A stretch of 64,000 bases of DNA from Streptomyces sp. NBC_01224 (GTDB lineage Bacteria > Actinomycetota > Actinomycetes > Streptomycetales > Streptomycetaceae), in the NCBI RefSeq assembly GCF_036002945.1, contig NZ_CP108529.1, positions 1,736,001 through 1,800,000 of the forward strand, written 5' to 3'. Shown here piece by piece: positions 54,104 to 63,284 of this stretch (within the stretch, counting starts at the first letter, position 1; each line of letters opens with the position of its first letter). The translations under genes and the position numbers were made by a program. Below the pieces are notes generated by a model. The model was not told the origin of the DNA. It saw nothing but the letters and a program-made list of their open reading frames with translations, and did not search any database.

Positions 54104-55723
54104 ATGCCCGCACCAGCGCCGTCCCCGCTGGCCATCGTCGATGCCGAGCCCCTGCCCCGGCAGGACGAGGTCCTCAACCACGCGGCCCTCGCGTTCGTGG
54201 CCGAGCTGCACCGGCAGTTCACGCCCCGCCGTGACGAGCTGCTCGCCCGCCGGGGCGAGCGCCGCGCCGAGATCGCCCGTACCTCCACGCTGGACTTCCT
54301 GCCCGAGACAGCGGCGATCCGCGCGGACGACTCCTGGAAGGTCGCGCCGGCCCCGGCCGCACTGAACGACCGCCGGGTGGAGATCACCGGTCCGACCGAC
54401 CGCAAGATGACCATCAACGCCCTGAATTCGGGCGCCAAGGTCTGGCTCGCCGACTTCGAGGACGCGTCCGCCCCCACATGGGAGAACGTCATCCTCGGCC
54501 AGCTCAATCTGATCGACGCCTACACCCGAAACATCGATTTCACCGACCCCGGGTCCGGTAAGTCGTACGCCCTGAAGCCCGCCGGCGAGCTCGCGACGGT
54601 CGTCACCCGTCCCCGCGGCTGGCATCTGAACGAGCGTCACCTCCAGCTCGACGGCACCCCGGTGCCAGGTGCGCTGGTCGACTTCGGTCTCTACTTCTTC
54701 CACAACGCCCAGCGCCTCATCGACCTCGGCAAGGGCCCGTACTTCTACCTCCCGAAGACGGAGTCGCACCTGGAGGCCCGCCTCTGGAACGACATCTTCG
54801 TCTTCGCCCAGGACTACGTCGGCATCCCGCAGGGCACAATCCGCGCGACCGTCCTCATCGAGACGATCACTGCCGCGTACGAGATGGAGGAGATCCTGTA
54901 CGAGCTCCGCGACCATGCCTCCGGGCTGAACGCGGGCCGTTGGGACTACCTCTTCTCCATCGTCAAGAACTTCCGCGACGGCGGATCGAAGTTCGTCCTG
55001 CCGGACCGCAACGCGGTGACGATGACCGCCCCGTTCATGCGCGCGTACACCGAACTCCTCGTCCGCACCTGCCACAAGCGCGGCGCGCACGCCATCGGCG
55101 GCATGGCGGCCTTCATCCCGTCCCGCCGTGACGCCGCGGTCAACAAGGTCGCCTTCGAGAAGGTCAAGGCCGACAAGGACCGCGAGGCCCACGACGGCTT
55201 CGACGGCTCCTGGGTCGCCCACCCGGACCTGGTCCCGATCGCCTTGGCCTCCTTCGACGCGGTCCTCGGCGAGAAGCCGAACCAGAAGGACCGCCTGCGC
55301 GAGGACGTCTCGGTGGCCGCGGGCGACCTGATCGCCATCGACACCCTGGACGCCAAGCCCACCTACGACGGCCTGCGCAACGCCGTCGCGGTCGGCATCC
55401 GCTACATGGAGGCCTGGCTGCGCGGCATGGGCGCCGTCGCCATCTTCAACCTCATGGAGGACGCGGCCACCGCCGAGATCTCGCGCTCGCAGATCTGGCA
55501 GTGGATCAACGCGGACGTGGTCTTCGAGAACGGCGAGCACGCCACGGCGGACCTGGCCCGCAAGGTCGCGGCCGAGGAACTCGCAGCGATCCGCTCCGAG
55601 ATCGGCGACGAGGCATTCGCATCCGGCAAGTGGCAACAGGCCCACGACCTCCTGCTCCAGGTCTCCCTGGACCAGGACTACGCGGACTTCCTGACGCTGC
55701 CGGCGTACGAACAGCTGGGCTGA
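54104..55723 (+). CDS. aceB: Malate synthase A
   Basis: A 539-residue enzyme that condenses glyoxylate with acetyl-CoA to malate. Length and landmarks match malate synthase [21 protein letters not shown] with a catalytic Arg, [36 protein letters not shown], the metal region [20 protein letters not shown] with IGGMAAFIP, and [25 protein letters not shown] precedes the ATG. In this neighbourhood it disposes of glyoxylate made from allantoin, and shared palindromes support joint control with allB. No isocitrate lyase gene is adjacent. Confidence 0.96.
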   Translation: MPAPAPSPLAIVDAEPLPRQDEVLNHAALAFVAELHRQFTPRRDELLARRGERRAEIARTSTLDFLPETAAIRADDSWKVAPAPAALNDRRVEITGPTDRKMTINALNSGAKVWLADFEDASAPTWENVILGQLNLIDAYTRNIDFTDPGSGKSYALKPAGELATVVTRPRGWHLNERHLQLDGTPVPGALVDFGLYFFHNAQRLIDLGKGPYFYLPKTESHLEARLWNDIFVFAQDYVGIPQGTIRATVLIETITAAYEMEEILYELRDHASGLNAGRWDYLFSIVKNFRDGGSKFVLPDRNAVTMTAPFMRAYTELLVRTCHKRGAHAIGGMAAFIPSRRDAAVNKVAFEKVKADKDREAHDGFDGSWVAHPDLVPIALASFDAVLGEKPNQKDRLREDVSVAAGDLIAIDTLDAKPTYDGLRNAVAVGIRYMEAWLRGMGAVAIFNLMEDAATAEISRSQIWQWINADVVFENGEHATADLARKVAAEELAAIRSEIGDEAFASGKWQQAHDLLLQVSLDQDYADFLTLPAYEQLG

Positions 55724-55740
55724 GCCCGCCGCTTCCGCCC

Positions 55741-55786
55741 CGGCACTTCGCCCCCGGTACCGCACAGCACCGGGGGCGGAGTGCCG
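55741..55786 (+). terminator. Terminator after malate synthase
   Basis: CGGCACTTCGCCCCCGGT (55741-55758) faces ACCGGGGGCGGAGTGCCG (55769-55786), pairing except for a mismatch near the middle, with a 10-base loop. Very stable. Confidence 0.85.
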
Positions 55787-56235
55787 GGGCGTTCCCGGAT
55801 GCGTCGGGCCGCCCCGCGAGGAGGCGGTCTCAGCGCGTTCCGACGTCCAGGCCGACCTCCGCCCGGACGCACTCGCCCGGGGCTCCGGTGCGCGGCACGG
55901 CACACCAGCGGTCCGCGAGCCGCGAGCCGCGAGACCAGGAGCACAGGGCCGCCTACCTGGTTGCCCAGCGGGTTGCGTAACGGCCGGCGCCGGCCAGTTG
56001 CGCAACGGGTTGTGCAACGAGGCACCCAACAGATTGCGGGCGGCGCCACTGGGCGGCGGTGTTCGGGCAGGTCACCACCGGCCCGCGTACGTGACGGACG
56101 ACCGTCGTACCACCTGCTGCGCGCCGGGTTCCAGATGTTCGACCTGGGCGCGCGAGGGACGGCCCTTGCTCCGCTTCAGCGGCCGTCTGAGCACGAGGTT
56201 CGACCCTGACGCGTGAGGGACGTGCCTGTCCCTCG
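55787..56235. other. Gene-free stretch with repeats
   Basis: No convincing gene in 450 bp. It contains the palindromic repeats annotated at 55972-56018 and otherwise nothing recognised. It separates the malate synthase terminator from a converging gene. Confidence 0.4.
55972..56018. repeat. Three 10-bp palindromic repeats GTTGYGYAAC
   Basis: GTTGCGTAAC (55972-55981), GTTGCGCAAC (55997-56006) and GTTGTGCAAC (56009-56018). The middle copy is a perfect palindrome. Starts are 25 and 12 bp apart. They look like iterons or operator repeats, but no gene start is near. Confidence 0.6.
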
Positions 56236-57528
56236 TCAGGATCCCGCACGTCGGGCCCGTACCAGGGGCATGGTGTGCAACAGCTCCAGTCGGCGCTGGA
56301 CGGCTTCGACCGCCCCGGAGCGGCGGCCAGGAACGTGTCGGCGCAACGAGACCAGAGGCGGGCCGAGTTCCCGGGCCCGCTGCGGGTCACGAACTTCCTG
56401 CCACTGGTGGTGGGCACGGTCCACGGCTCCTTCTACGGCGGGGTCGTCCGGGGGCTGTTGCCGGGCAAGACGGGCGTCGGCGGCAGCCATCCACAACTCG
56501 CAGCTGTGTGCCGGATCGTCGGCCAGACGAGCGAGGTCGGCCCGGACCTCCAGCCAGTGGGTGGCCTGCACTGAGCCCGCGCCGTAGGTACGCAGAGCCC
56601 ACCCCTCCCACATGGCTGCGAGCGACGCGGCCTCGCCGTGCCGCCCCGCGTGGGCGGCGGCAAAAATCGCAGGCAGCGGATCTTCTACGGCCACCTCGGT
56701 GTTCTCCGAAATCGGAGCAGGAGCCGTCGGAACAGGTGCAGGCTCCTGGTGTGGCCGGCCCGGTGCCGGCACAGCCGATGCCGCAGGGACGGGGACGGCT
56801 GTGTGGTCAACGGCCAGGAACAGCGCGCCGTCGGGGCCGGCCTGGGCGGCGGCCTGTTCATGGAGCTGGGCGAGCGGCGGGTTGACGCCACTGCGCCAGG
56901 TGGCGGCGAGGGCCTTCAGGTAGGCCGGTTCTACGATCCGGTGGCGGGGCGGCGGCGGGGTGATCCGGCCGTATACGCGGATCCCATGGCCCAGGACGAG
57001 ACCCTCGGTACGGAGCTGCTGCCAGGCATCGGGGGCGGCCACCATGTCGGTGACGACGGTGGTGGTGCCCGGGCGGCGCAGTTTGAGTTCGCCGACCAGC
57101 CAGTGCCAGGGCAATGCGGTGTAGCGCAGGGTGGTCGGCGTGGTCCGGGCGAGTGCGAGGTGGATCAGGCGCTGCTTGTGGTCGAGGTGGAGTTGTCCGG
57201 TGATGTAGAGGGAGAGCGGGCCGGGTGTGGCGGCCGCGGCGCGGATGCGGGTGAGGACGGTCTGCGGGTCGGTCGGGTCGGCGAGTTCAACGATGGTGGC
57301 CGCTGTCGTGCCGGTCAGGAAGCTGGGCGGGACCGCCGCGAGCGTGGGCAGGACGCTGGTTGCGTGGATGAGACAGCCTTTGCCGGCCGGGGCTGCCGCG
57401 ATTAACAGCGCGGTCCCGGATGCCATGCCGCCCTCCCCGTTGATCATCACAAGAGCACCGTAGCCGCTGCCCGGCCTGTGAACGTAGCCGACGGCTGACT
57501 CGTCCGATGCCCAGTGGGAGGTGGGCAT
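56236..57528 (-). CDS. Unrecognised 430-residue protein
   Basis: A long protein with good composition but no family I can name. Residues about 1-190 are alternating strands and helices (GTALLIAAAPAGKGCLIHAT, TTAATIVELADPTDPQTVLT, PGPLSLYITGQLHLDHKQRL, GTTTVVTDMVAAPDAWQQL), suggesting an alpha/beta domain. Residues about 250-300 are a Pro/Ala-rich linker. The C-terminal third is helical with repeated HAGRHGEAASLAAMWEGWAL-like units, reminiscent of TPR repeats. No signal peptide or catalytic signature. ATG 57528 is chosen over an upstream ATG because the extension is Cys/Gly-rich non-protein-like sequence. Confidence 0.65.
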   Translation of the reverse strand: MPTSHWASDESAVGYVHRPGSGYGALVMINGEGGMASGTALLIAAAPAGKGCLIHATSVLPTLAAVPPSFLTGTTAATIVELADPTDPQTVLTRIRAAAATPGPLSLYITGQLHLDHKQRLIHLALARTTPTTLRYTALPWHWLVGELKLRRPGTTTVVTDMVAAPDAWQQLRTEGLVLGHGIRVYGRITPPPPRHRIVEPAYLKALAATWRSGVNPPLAQLHEQAAAQAGPDGALFLAVDHTAVPVPAASAVPAPGRPHQEPAPVPTAPAPISENTEVAVEDPLPAIFAAAHAGRHGEAASLAAMWEGWALRTYGAGSVQATHWLEVRADLARLADDPAHSCELWMAAADARLARQQPPDDPAVEGAVDRAHHQWQEVRDPQRARELGPPLVSLRRHVPGRRSGAVEAVQRRLELLHTMPLVRARRAGS

Positions 57529-57539
57529 CAGCCACCACA

Positions 57540-58080
57540 GGGCGAGATCAGGGCGACCGCTCGTCAAGCAACCCGCTGCGCACCCTGCAGGGGCACCGCC
57601 GCTACGAGCACAAGTCCGATATTTTCTCGCTCCCGCCTGCATCCTTCCGGGCACAGTCGGTCATCGAGAACTGCACCCGGATCCCGACTTTGTCCCGGAC
57701 GGGTTCCCTCGCCCAGCCGGGTGCTGGTCTTCCCGCCGGGGCAGGTCACCTTCTGATGGTCCCGGTCGACAGCGAAGGCGCCGACGGGGAAACCGGTCCC
57801 CGACCTGTCCTGCCGGCCCGTGTCGGGCCTCATCGGCCCCACCAGGTCCACGCCGTGGTCACGCCTGGCCGTCACGATGTGCCGGGCGGTGACGTGGCCG
57901 GTGTCGACCAGGTGCTCGTCAGGAAGCGGACGGCGCTGGTCGAGACCGGTATGAACAGCCGGGACCAGGTCGAAGTCGCTGAGCGTGGCCGGTCTTTTGG
58001 GTCCCGCCGCCTCACTTGGCCTTCAGCCAGGTGGAAGTGCTGCACCCATACCTGCCGCAGGACCTCCTCCTGTTGCACCG
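57540..58080 (-). pseudogene. IS1182-family transposase relic
   Basis: A fragment in two frames. It contains DEHLVDTGHVTARH (antisense of about 57885-57925), then IVTARRDHGVDLVGPMRPDT, GFPVGAFAVDRDHQKVTCPG and GKTSTRLGEG, corresponding to the middle of IS1182 transposases (compare GLVGPIRARSTRQ and VTCPQGK in the copy at 2473-3210). Both ends are missing and the reading frame is broken near 57875. Confidence 0.65.
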
Positions 58081-58190
58081 CCCGCAGTCAGTGGGGCGCT
58101 TCGGACGAGAGGACGGCCGTGCGCACCCCGTCCCTTCCGATCCAACCGCCGGCTCGGCCGCATCGGCATCGACACTCTCGCCCTATGACA

Positions 58191-58233
58191 ACGTCGGTTC
58201 CCGAGACCACAACCAGGTCTTGGGAACCGACGT
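58191..58233. repeat. 18-bp inverted repeat, 7-base loop
   Basis: ACGTCGGTTCCCGAGACC (58191-58208) and GGTCTTGGGAACCGACGT (58216-58233) are complementary except for one position. It is either a strong terminator for the chitinase (minus strand, stop at 58300) or an end structure of the neighbouring IS remnant. Confidence 0.7.
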
Positions 58234-58299
58234 CACGCGAGCCCCCGAATTGACCGACGGCGTCCCTGCGCACTCCGCGGGGCCGGACGCTCCGTGCCG

Positions 58300-60588
58300 T
58301 TACTTCAGCCCGGTGTCGAGGGCGTTGAGCAGGGTGCCCTGGGCCGTGTCACCGGACATCTCCCAGACCATCACCCCCAGCAGACCCTTGTTCTTCACGT
58401 ACTCCGTCTTCTTGCCGATGGACCAGGTGTCGTCGAAGGACCACCACTGGTTGCCGGTGTAGCCGTACGTGGACACCGACTGCTCGTCGTGATGGACCGT
58501 CATCGTCGGGTACGCACCGATGAGGTTGACGTAGCCACGGGTGCCGGCCTCCTCCGCGAACTGGCCGGGGGCGGCGCCTTGGGCGGGCTGCCATTCGCCC
58601 GCCGCCCCGCCGTCGGTGACGTTCTGCCAGCCGCGGCCGTAAAAGGGGATGCCGAGGGTCAGTTTGCGGGGTTCGACGCCCGCGTCCGTGTAGGCCTTGA
58701 TGGCGGCGTCGGCGCTGAAGTGGACGTCGTACGGGTCCTGGTCGTCGGTGTAGAGGTTGGCCTGGTGGCCGGTCCGGCTCGGTTCCCAGGAGTTGTCACT
58801 GCCTGAGCCGTGGAAGTCGTAACCCTGGACGTTGGCGACGTCGAGGGAGTCGAAGACCTTGCTCAGGTCCCAGCCGTCGCCGATCTTCTGCGGGTCGGCG
58901 GGGGTGAAGGCGGTGAGGAGGCGGTGGCCGCCGCCGAGGGCGTCCATCTGCTTACGGAACTCGGCGAGCAGCAGGGTCAGGTTGGTCTTGTCGTCCGGTG
59001 AGTAGTGGTTGCCGGGGTGCCCGGTGCCGGTGCCCGGCCATTCCCAGTCGACGTCGAAGCCGTCGAAGATTCCGGCTGCGGTGCCGGGGCCGCCCGCGCC
59101 GTTGTATTCGGGCAGGTTGCCCTTGATGTACATGTCGATGCAGGAGGAGACGAACTTCTTGCGGGAGGCGTCGGTCGCCGCCACGTCGGAGAAGTACTTC
59201 GAGTACGTCCAGCCGCCGAGCGAGACCACGATCTTCAGGTTCGGGTGGAGCTTCTTGAGCTTCTTCAACTGGTTGAAGTTGCCGCGGAGTTTGCCCCAGC
59301 CGTCGTCCGCGACGCCGTCGACTGACTGGGCGGCGCTGAACGGGCGGGCGTAGTCGGCGTCGGCGTCACCGGCACCGGTGCCCTGCTCGGGGTCCTGGGG
59401 GTCGGCGGTGGTGCCCCTGGTGACACCGTTCAGGCAGGTGAGGTTGTTCGGATCGATGTTGGCGAAGGCGTAGTTGACTATGTCGAGCTTGTTCGCGGCA
59501 CCGGAGTCGTGGAGGTTCTTGACGAAGTACTGGCGGCCGTAGATGCCCCATTGGACGAAGTAGCCGACCTTGGCGTAGTTGTCCGCGCCGACGATGTCGT
59601 CGGTCTTCACCGTGAGCGCGTTGCCGGCCGGGGAGGCGTTGTCCGCCGCGTCGCGGGCCTTGACGGTGAAGGTGTACGAGGTCGAGGGCGAGAGTCCGCC
59701 GATGGTGGCGGTGGTCGTCGTACCGGAGACCGTGGTGGCGAGTTGGCCGCCCCGGTAGACGTCGTACGCGGCGACCCGCTGGTTGTCCGTCGCGGCGGTC
59801 CAGGCCAGGGTGACGGACGAGGAGTCGGTTGCCGTGGAGTGCAGCGAGCCGGGGGCGGTGGGCGGAGAGGTGTCACTGGCCGGGTCGACGGTGGTGACGG
59901 CCAGCGGGGCACTCTCGGCGGAGGTGTTGCCGCGGGTGTCCTTGGCCCGGACGGTGAAGGAGTAGGAGGTCGCCGGGGTCAGCCCGGTGACCGTGGCGGA
60001 GGTCACTGCGGTGGCGGTACCGACCACCTTGCCGCCGGCCAGGATGTCGTACGACGCCACGGGGAAGTCACCCGCCGTGGCCGCCGTCCAGGACAGCGAC
60101 GCTGTGCGGGCGGTGGCATCGGTCTGCTTCAGCCCGCTCGGCGCGCCCGGCGGCACATCCGCGGAGCCGTCGCACTTGTCGCCGTTGATCCGGCAGCCGG
60201 TCGGCGCGGCGATCGGGCCGGTGGCCACGAACCAGAAGCTGTACGGCTCGGTGGTGCTGTGCGCGGCGACCGTACCGTTGTAGTGGGCGTTGACCGCGGT
60301 GATGTGGCTGCCCCGAGTGGTGACGGCGCCGTTGTAGGAGGTGTCGATCGCGACCCCGGCCGGCAGGTCGAATTCGAGGCTCCAGCCGGTGACGGCGGTG
60401 TCGGTGTCGTTGTGCAGGACGTAAGTCCCCTTCCACCACGACCCGTTGTCGGCCGAGGCGAAGGTGGCCGTCAGCTTGCCCGCCGCGTGTGCGGGTGCGG
60501 CCTGTAAGGACAGCAGTGCGAGTAGGAGTCCGAGAACGGCGACGAGGGCGGTCGACGTTCTTCTTCCGAAGGTCATGTGCTCAAACAT
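58300..60588 (-). CDS. Secreted GH18 chitinase with CBM2 and two FnIII domains
   Basis: A 762-residue exported chitinase. Order: signal peptide (cleavage after about APAHA, residue 35), a family-2-like carbohydrate-binding module (about 37-145), two FnIII domains (about 150-235 and 243-330) and the GH18 barrel (about 338-762). The catalytic DxxDxDxE is DGFDVDWE at residues 509-516; the substrate-groove motif SLGGW and the ending VMVWEMSGD are typical. It hydrolyses chitin outside the cell. ATG 60588 follows AAGGGAGAA. The promoter holds a DasR-like site, so control by N-acetylglucosamine metabolism is likely. Confidence 0.95.
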   Translation of the reverse strand: MFEHMTFGRRTSTALVAVLGLLLALLSLQAAPAHAAGKLTATFASADNGSWWKGTYVLHNDTDTAVTGWSLEFDLPAGVAIDTSYNGAVTTRGSHITAVNAHYNGTVAAHSTTEPYSFWFVATGPIAAPTGCRINGDKCDGSADVPPGAPSGLKQTDATARTASLSWTAATAGDFPVASYDILAGGKVVGTATAVTSATVTGLTPATSYSFTVRAKDTRGNTSAESAPLAVTTVDPASDTSPPTAPGSLHSTATDSSSVTLAWTAATDNQRVAAYDVYRGGQLATTVSGTTTTATIGGLSPSTSYTFTVKARDAADNASPAGNALTVKTDDIVGADNYAKVGYFVQWGIYGRQYFVKNLHDSGAANKLDIVNYAFANIDPNNLTCLNGVTRGTTADPQDPEQGTGAGDADADYARPFSAAQSVDGVADDGWGKLRGNFNQLKKLKKLHPNLKIVVSLGGWTYSKYFSDVAATDASRKKFVSSCIDMYIKGNLPEYNGAGGPGTAAGIFDGFDVDWEWPGTGTGHPGNHYSPDDKTNLTLLLAEFRKQMDALGGGHRLLTAFTPADPQKIGDGWDLSKVFDSLDVANVQGYDFHGSGSDNSWEPSRTGHQANLYTDDQDPYDVHFSADAAIKAYTDAGVEPRKLTLGIPFYGRGWQNVTDGGAAGEWQPAQGAAPGQFAEEAGTRGYVNLIGAYPTMTVHHDEQSVSTYGYTGNQWWSFDDTWSIGKKTEYVKNKGLLGVMVWEMSGDTAQGTLLNALDTGLK

Positions 60589-60670
60589 GGTTCTCCCTTG
60601 AGGCAGGGACCGGTGAGGCGGTCCTGAGGGGGAGCGGGATTCCTCGGTGCCATGGAGCACAGGGAAAGCT

Positions 60671-60710
60671 AAATGGTCTGGACCAACTCGTCAATAGGTA
60701 CAGACCATTT
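60671..60710. promoter_or_regulatory. DasR-type operator and inverted repeat in the chitinase promoter
   Basis: AATGGTCTGGACCAAC (60672-60687) matches the DasR responsive element consensus ACTGGTCTAGACCACT at 12 of 16 positions. The half AAATGGTCTG (60671-60680) recurs inverted as CAGACCATTT at 60701-60710. Such repeats are known in Streptomyces chitinase promoters. Both lie 83-122 bp upstream of the start codon. Confidence 0.8.
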
Positions 60711-60757
60711 GGGGCCCGGTCGAGGCGGATGCGCTGCGGCGCCACACCGCGGAGGCC

Positions 60758-61369
60758 ATGCGCGCTCATCGGCGCAGCCGGGGCAGCCTCCCGGCGGGCT
60801 GGCAGCGCTGGGCGGACCAGGTCCTGGAGCCCACGGTCGACTGGCGGCAGGCGCCCGCGGGCGCGGTACAGGAGGCCGCCGCGTGGGCCGCCGGGGCGAT
60901 CGACTACACCTACCGCCGCCCGTCCCGCCGCAGCGCGGCGCTCCGCGGCGTCGTCCTGCCCAGCCTGCGCCGACCGTTGCCCCGTGTCGCCGTCGTCATC
61001 GACACCTCGGGGTCGATGGGTGACGACGAGCTCGCCTCGGCGCTGGCGGAGGTCACCGGAGTGCTGCGGGAGGTGGGCATCCGGGGCAACCGCGTCACCG
61101 TGCTGGCCTGCGACGCCGATGTGCGGAGCGTGTCCCGGGTGACGGCCGCCGAGCAGATCACGCTGAGCGGGGGCGGGGGCACAGACATGCGGGTGGGCAT
61201 CACCGCCGCCCTCGCGGCGCGGGACCGTCCGAACATCGTCGTCGTCCTCACCGACGGCTGTACGCCCTGGCCTGACGAGGCCCCCTCGTGCCGGCTCGTC
61301 GCGGCACTCATCGGCCCGGACGCCCCGCAGCCCCCTCGGTGGGTGGAGACCGTGCGCGTCACCTCCTGA
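60758..61369 (+). CDS. VWA-domain protein (DUF2201-like), 5'-truncated
   Basis: A 203-codon frame that carries only the C-terminal half of a larger protein. Family-like sequence already runs upstream of the ATG (PVEADALRRHTAEAM from about 60715), showing that the 5' part is lost where the chitinase promoter begins. The preserved part includes the MIDAS motif DTSGSMGDDELASA, the second metal loop SGGGGTDMRVGITAAL and VVLTDGCTPWP. Full-length members have an N-terminal metallopeptidase-like domain and often sit beside MoxR ATPases; neither is present. Probably a remnant, possibly still translated. Confidence 0.65.
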   Translation: MRAHRRSRGSLPAGWQRWADQVLEPTVDWRQAPAGAVQEAAAWAAGAIDYTYRRPSRRSAALRGVVLPSLRRPLPRVAVVIDTSGSMGDDELASALAEVTGVLREVGIRGNRVTVLACDADVRSVSRVTAAEQITLSGGGGTDMRVGITAALAARDRPNIVVVLTDGCTPWPDEAPSCRLVAALIGPDAPQPPRWVETVRVTS

Positions 61370-61432
61370 GGCCGGCCGGGGCGTCACGTCACCCACCGCA
61401 CCCGCCCCGGGAACAACGGACCGTACGTGGGC

Positions 61433-62410
61433 TCAGTCGCCGAGGGCGACCGTGCGCTGAGCGGAGAAGTCCCCCCACTTCCCGTCAGGCAGCTTGGCGC
61501 GGATCTTCATCGAATAGCGGGTGCCCCGCGGGTCGCTGACGGTGAGCCGGTAACTTGCCCGGCCTGCGGGCGGGGTGGAGCCCCACACGATCGTGGTGGT
61601 GAGCCGGCCGCCCATGAAGAGCTGGTACGCCGGGATCTCGCCACCCGTCTCGGGCTGCTTCCAGTTCAGGTCGATGACGTACTCCTTGCCCTGGACGCGG
61701 TTGCTGATCCGCAGGTCGGTGGGGGCAGTACTGGCCGGCGCGCCCGGCGCCGACGCGGTGGTGAGGTCGAGGGCGTTGCTGTCGGGCGAAGAGGTGTCGG
61801 CGGCGTCGCGGGCGCGGACGGTGAAGGTGTAGACGGTGCCGGGGCGCAGTCCGGTCAGATGCGCCGTGGTCTGTGTGCCGGGCACGCTGTGGATCCGGGA
61901 GTCCTCCTGGTAGATGTCGTACGAGGTGACGCCGACGTCGTCCGTCGAGCCGCCCCAGGAGAGGTCTGCCGCCCGGCTGCCGTCCGCCGTGCCGCGCAGT
62001 TTCACCGGGCGGGTCGGCGGCTCGTGGTCGGCGGGGGTCGGGGCGGGTGTGGTGACGTTTGCGGCGTTGCTCGGCGCGGAGAGGTTCCCGGCGGCGTCGC
62101 GGGCGCGGACGGTGAAGGCGTAGGGGGTCGAGGCGGTCAGCCCGTCGACGTCGGTCATCACCTTGGCCGCCGGGACGGATTTGACCTTCTTGCCCTTGCG
62201 GTAGACCTCGTAGCCGGTGACCGCCTTGTTGTCGGAGGCCGGCTCCCACATGACGTGCACGGAGGTGGCGCTGCTGGCCTGTGCTGTCACATGGCCCGGT
62301 GTCGTGGGTTTGCGGGTGTCCGCCTCCGGGGTGGAGCCGCAGGCGGTGAGCGCGGCGAGGAGCAGGGCGGCGGAGCAGGCCGACGCGGCGGTTGCGTGGG
62401 GGCGTTGCAC
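61433..62410 (-). CDS. Fibronectin type III lipoprotein
   Basis: A 325-residue exported lipoprotein. GTG 62410 is favoured because GGAAGG lies 7 bases upstream; ATG 62425 would place that sequence inside the gene. The signal reads SACSAALLLAALTACGS with the lipidated Cys in LTAC. Three FnIII modules follow (each with a TGYEVYRKGKK or TSYDIYQEDSR strand and FTVRARDAAG-type ending), the third diverged and ending KWGDFSAQRTVALGD. The modules resemble those in the nearby chitinase. No catalytic domain; a cell-surface binding or adhesion role is possible. Confidence 0.85.
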   Translation of the reverse strand: MQRPHATAASACSAALLLAALTACGSTPEADTRKPTTPGHVTAQASSATSVHVMWEPASDNKAVTGYEVYRKGKKVKSVPAAKVMTDVDGLTASTPYAFTVRARDAAGNLSAPSNAANVTTPAPTPADHEPPTRPVKLRGTADGSRAADLSWGGSTDDVGVTSYDIYQEDSRIHSVPGTQTTAHLTGLRPGTVYTFTVRARDAADTSSPDSNALDLTTASAPGAPASTAPTDLRISNRVQGKEYVIDLNWKQPETGGEIPAYQLFMGGRLTTTIVWGSTPPAGRASYRLTVSDPRGTRYSMKIRAKLPDGKWGDFSAQRTVALGD

Positions 62411-62529
62411 GGTCGTGCCTTCCATTCGGCAGCAATGGTCCAGACCTGTATCGCATGGTGTGAGGGTCGCCGACAAGAGGGTGGAGCGGAACGTTCCGCA
62501 ATGTGCCGGTGTGCGCAGACGATCGTGCG

Positions 62530-63248
62530 TCGGCGGGGTGACGGATGTGACGTACGGTCGGCTGATGCTGTGCGTACGCGGGATTGTGCTGCCGGAGCGC
62601 GAGGCCGAGTTGGTGCGCGCGGCCGTGGAGGAGGCGGCCGCATCGTCCGGGTGGTGCGAGGTCATCGGTGACTGGCGCGCCGACGAACCCGCCGTACCGC
62701 TGCCGCTGTTGGCTCGGCGGTGGAGGCGGTGCGCGCGGCCGGAGGCAGGGTGGCGGTGCACTGCCGGACCGCCGAGGGCACGCGAAATGCCGTACTGGCG
62801 GGCGCCGACAGTCCGGAGCGGCGCTGCTGGACCGGATGGCCGCGCAGGGCACGGCGTTCGTCCCGACCCTGAGCGTCTTCGGCGCGAAGGTGGACGCGAT
62901 GCGAGCGCGGGAGCCGAGCGTGCGGCGTGATCTCTGGCCGGCCGGCTGGGACACCATGCTCAGCAATGTGCGCGCGGCCCACAAGGCAGCTGTGACGGTG
63001 CCGGCGGGGACGGACTCCTTTCCGTGCGGGACGGTCGCCGACGAGATGGATGGCTGGTACGGGCCGGGCTGCCGGCCCAGGAGGCGCTGGGCTCGGCGTC
63101 CTGGACGGCGAGGGCCTGGCTCGGTCTGCCGGGGCTCGTGAACGGCGCTCCCGCCGACGTCGTCGCGTACGCGACCGACCCGACCCTGGGCCCTGCCGCG
63201 CTGGATCACCCGAACCGGATCGTGCTCCGGGGACGCGTCGTGCGATGA
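62530..63248 (+). pseudogene. Amidohydrolase pseudogene
   Basis: Pieces of an amidohydrolase occur in order in several frames: LPEREAELVRAAVEEAAASS with EVIGDWRADEP (about 62590-62690), AVEAVRAAGGRVAVHCRTAE and GTRNAVLAGADS, LLDRMAAQGTAFVPTLSVFG to AAHKAAVTVPAGTDSFPCG, and AQEALGSASWTARAWLGLPG to the end at 63248. The N-terminal metal-binding HxH part is missing and at least three frame changes are needed, so it is not functional. Confidence 0.7.
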
Positions 63249-63284
63249 GCGATGAGTTCCGGGCGCCGGAGCAGTCTGCACTGT

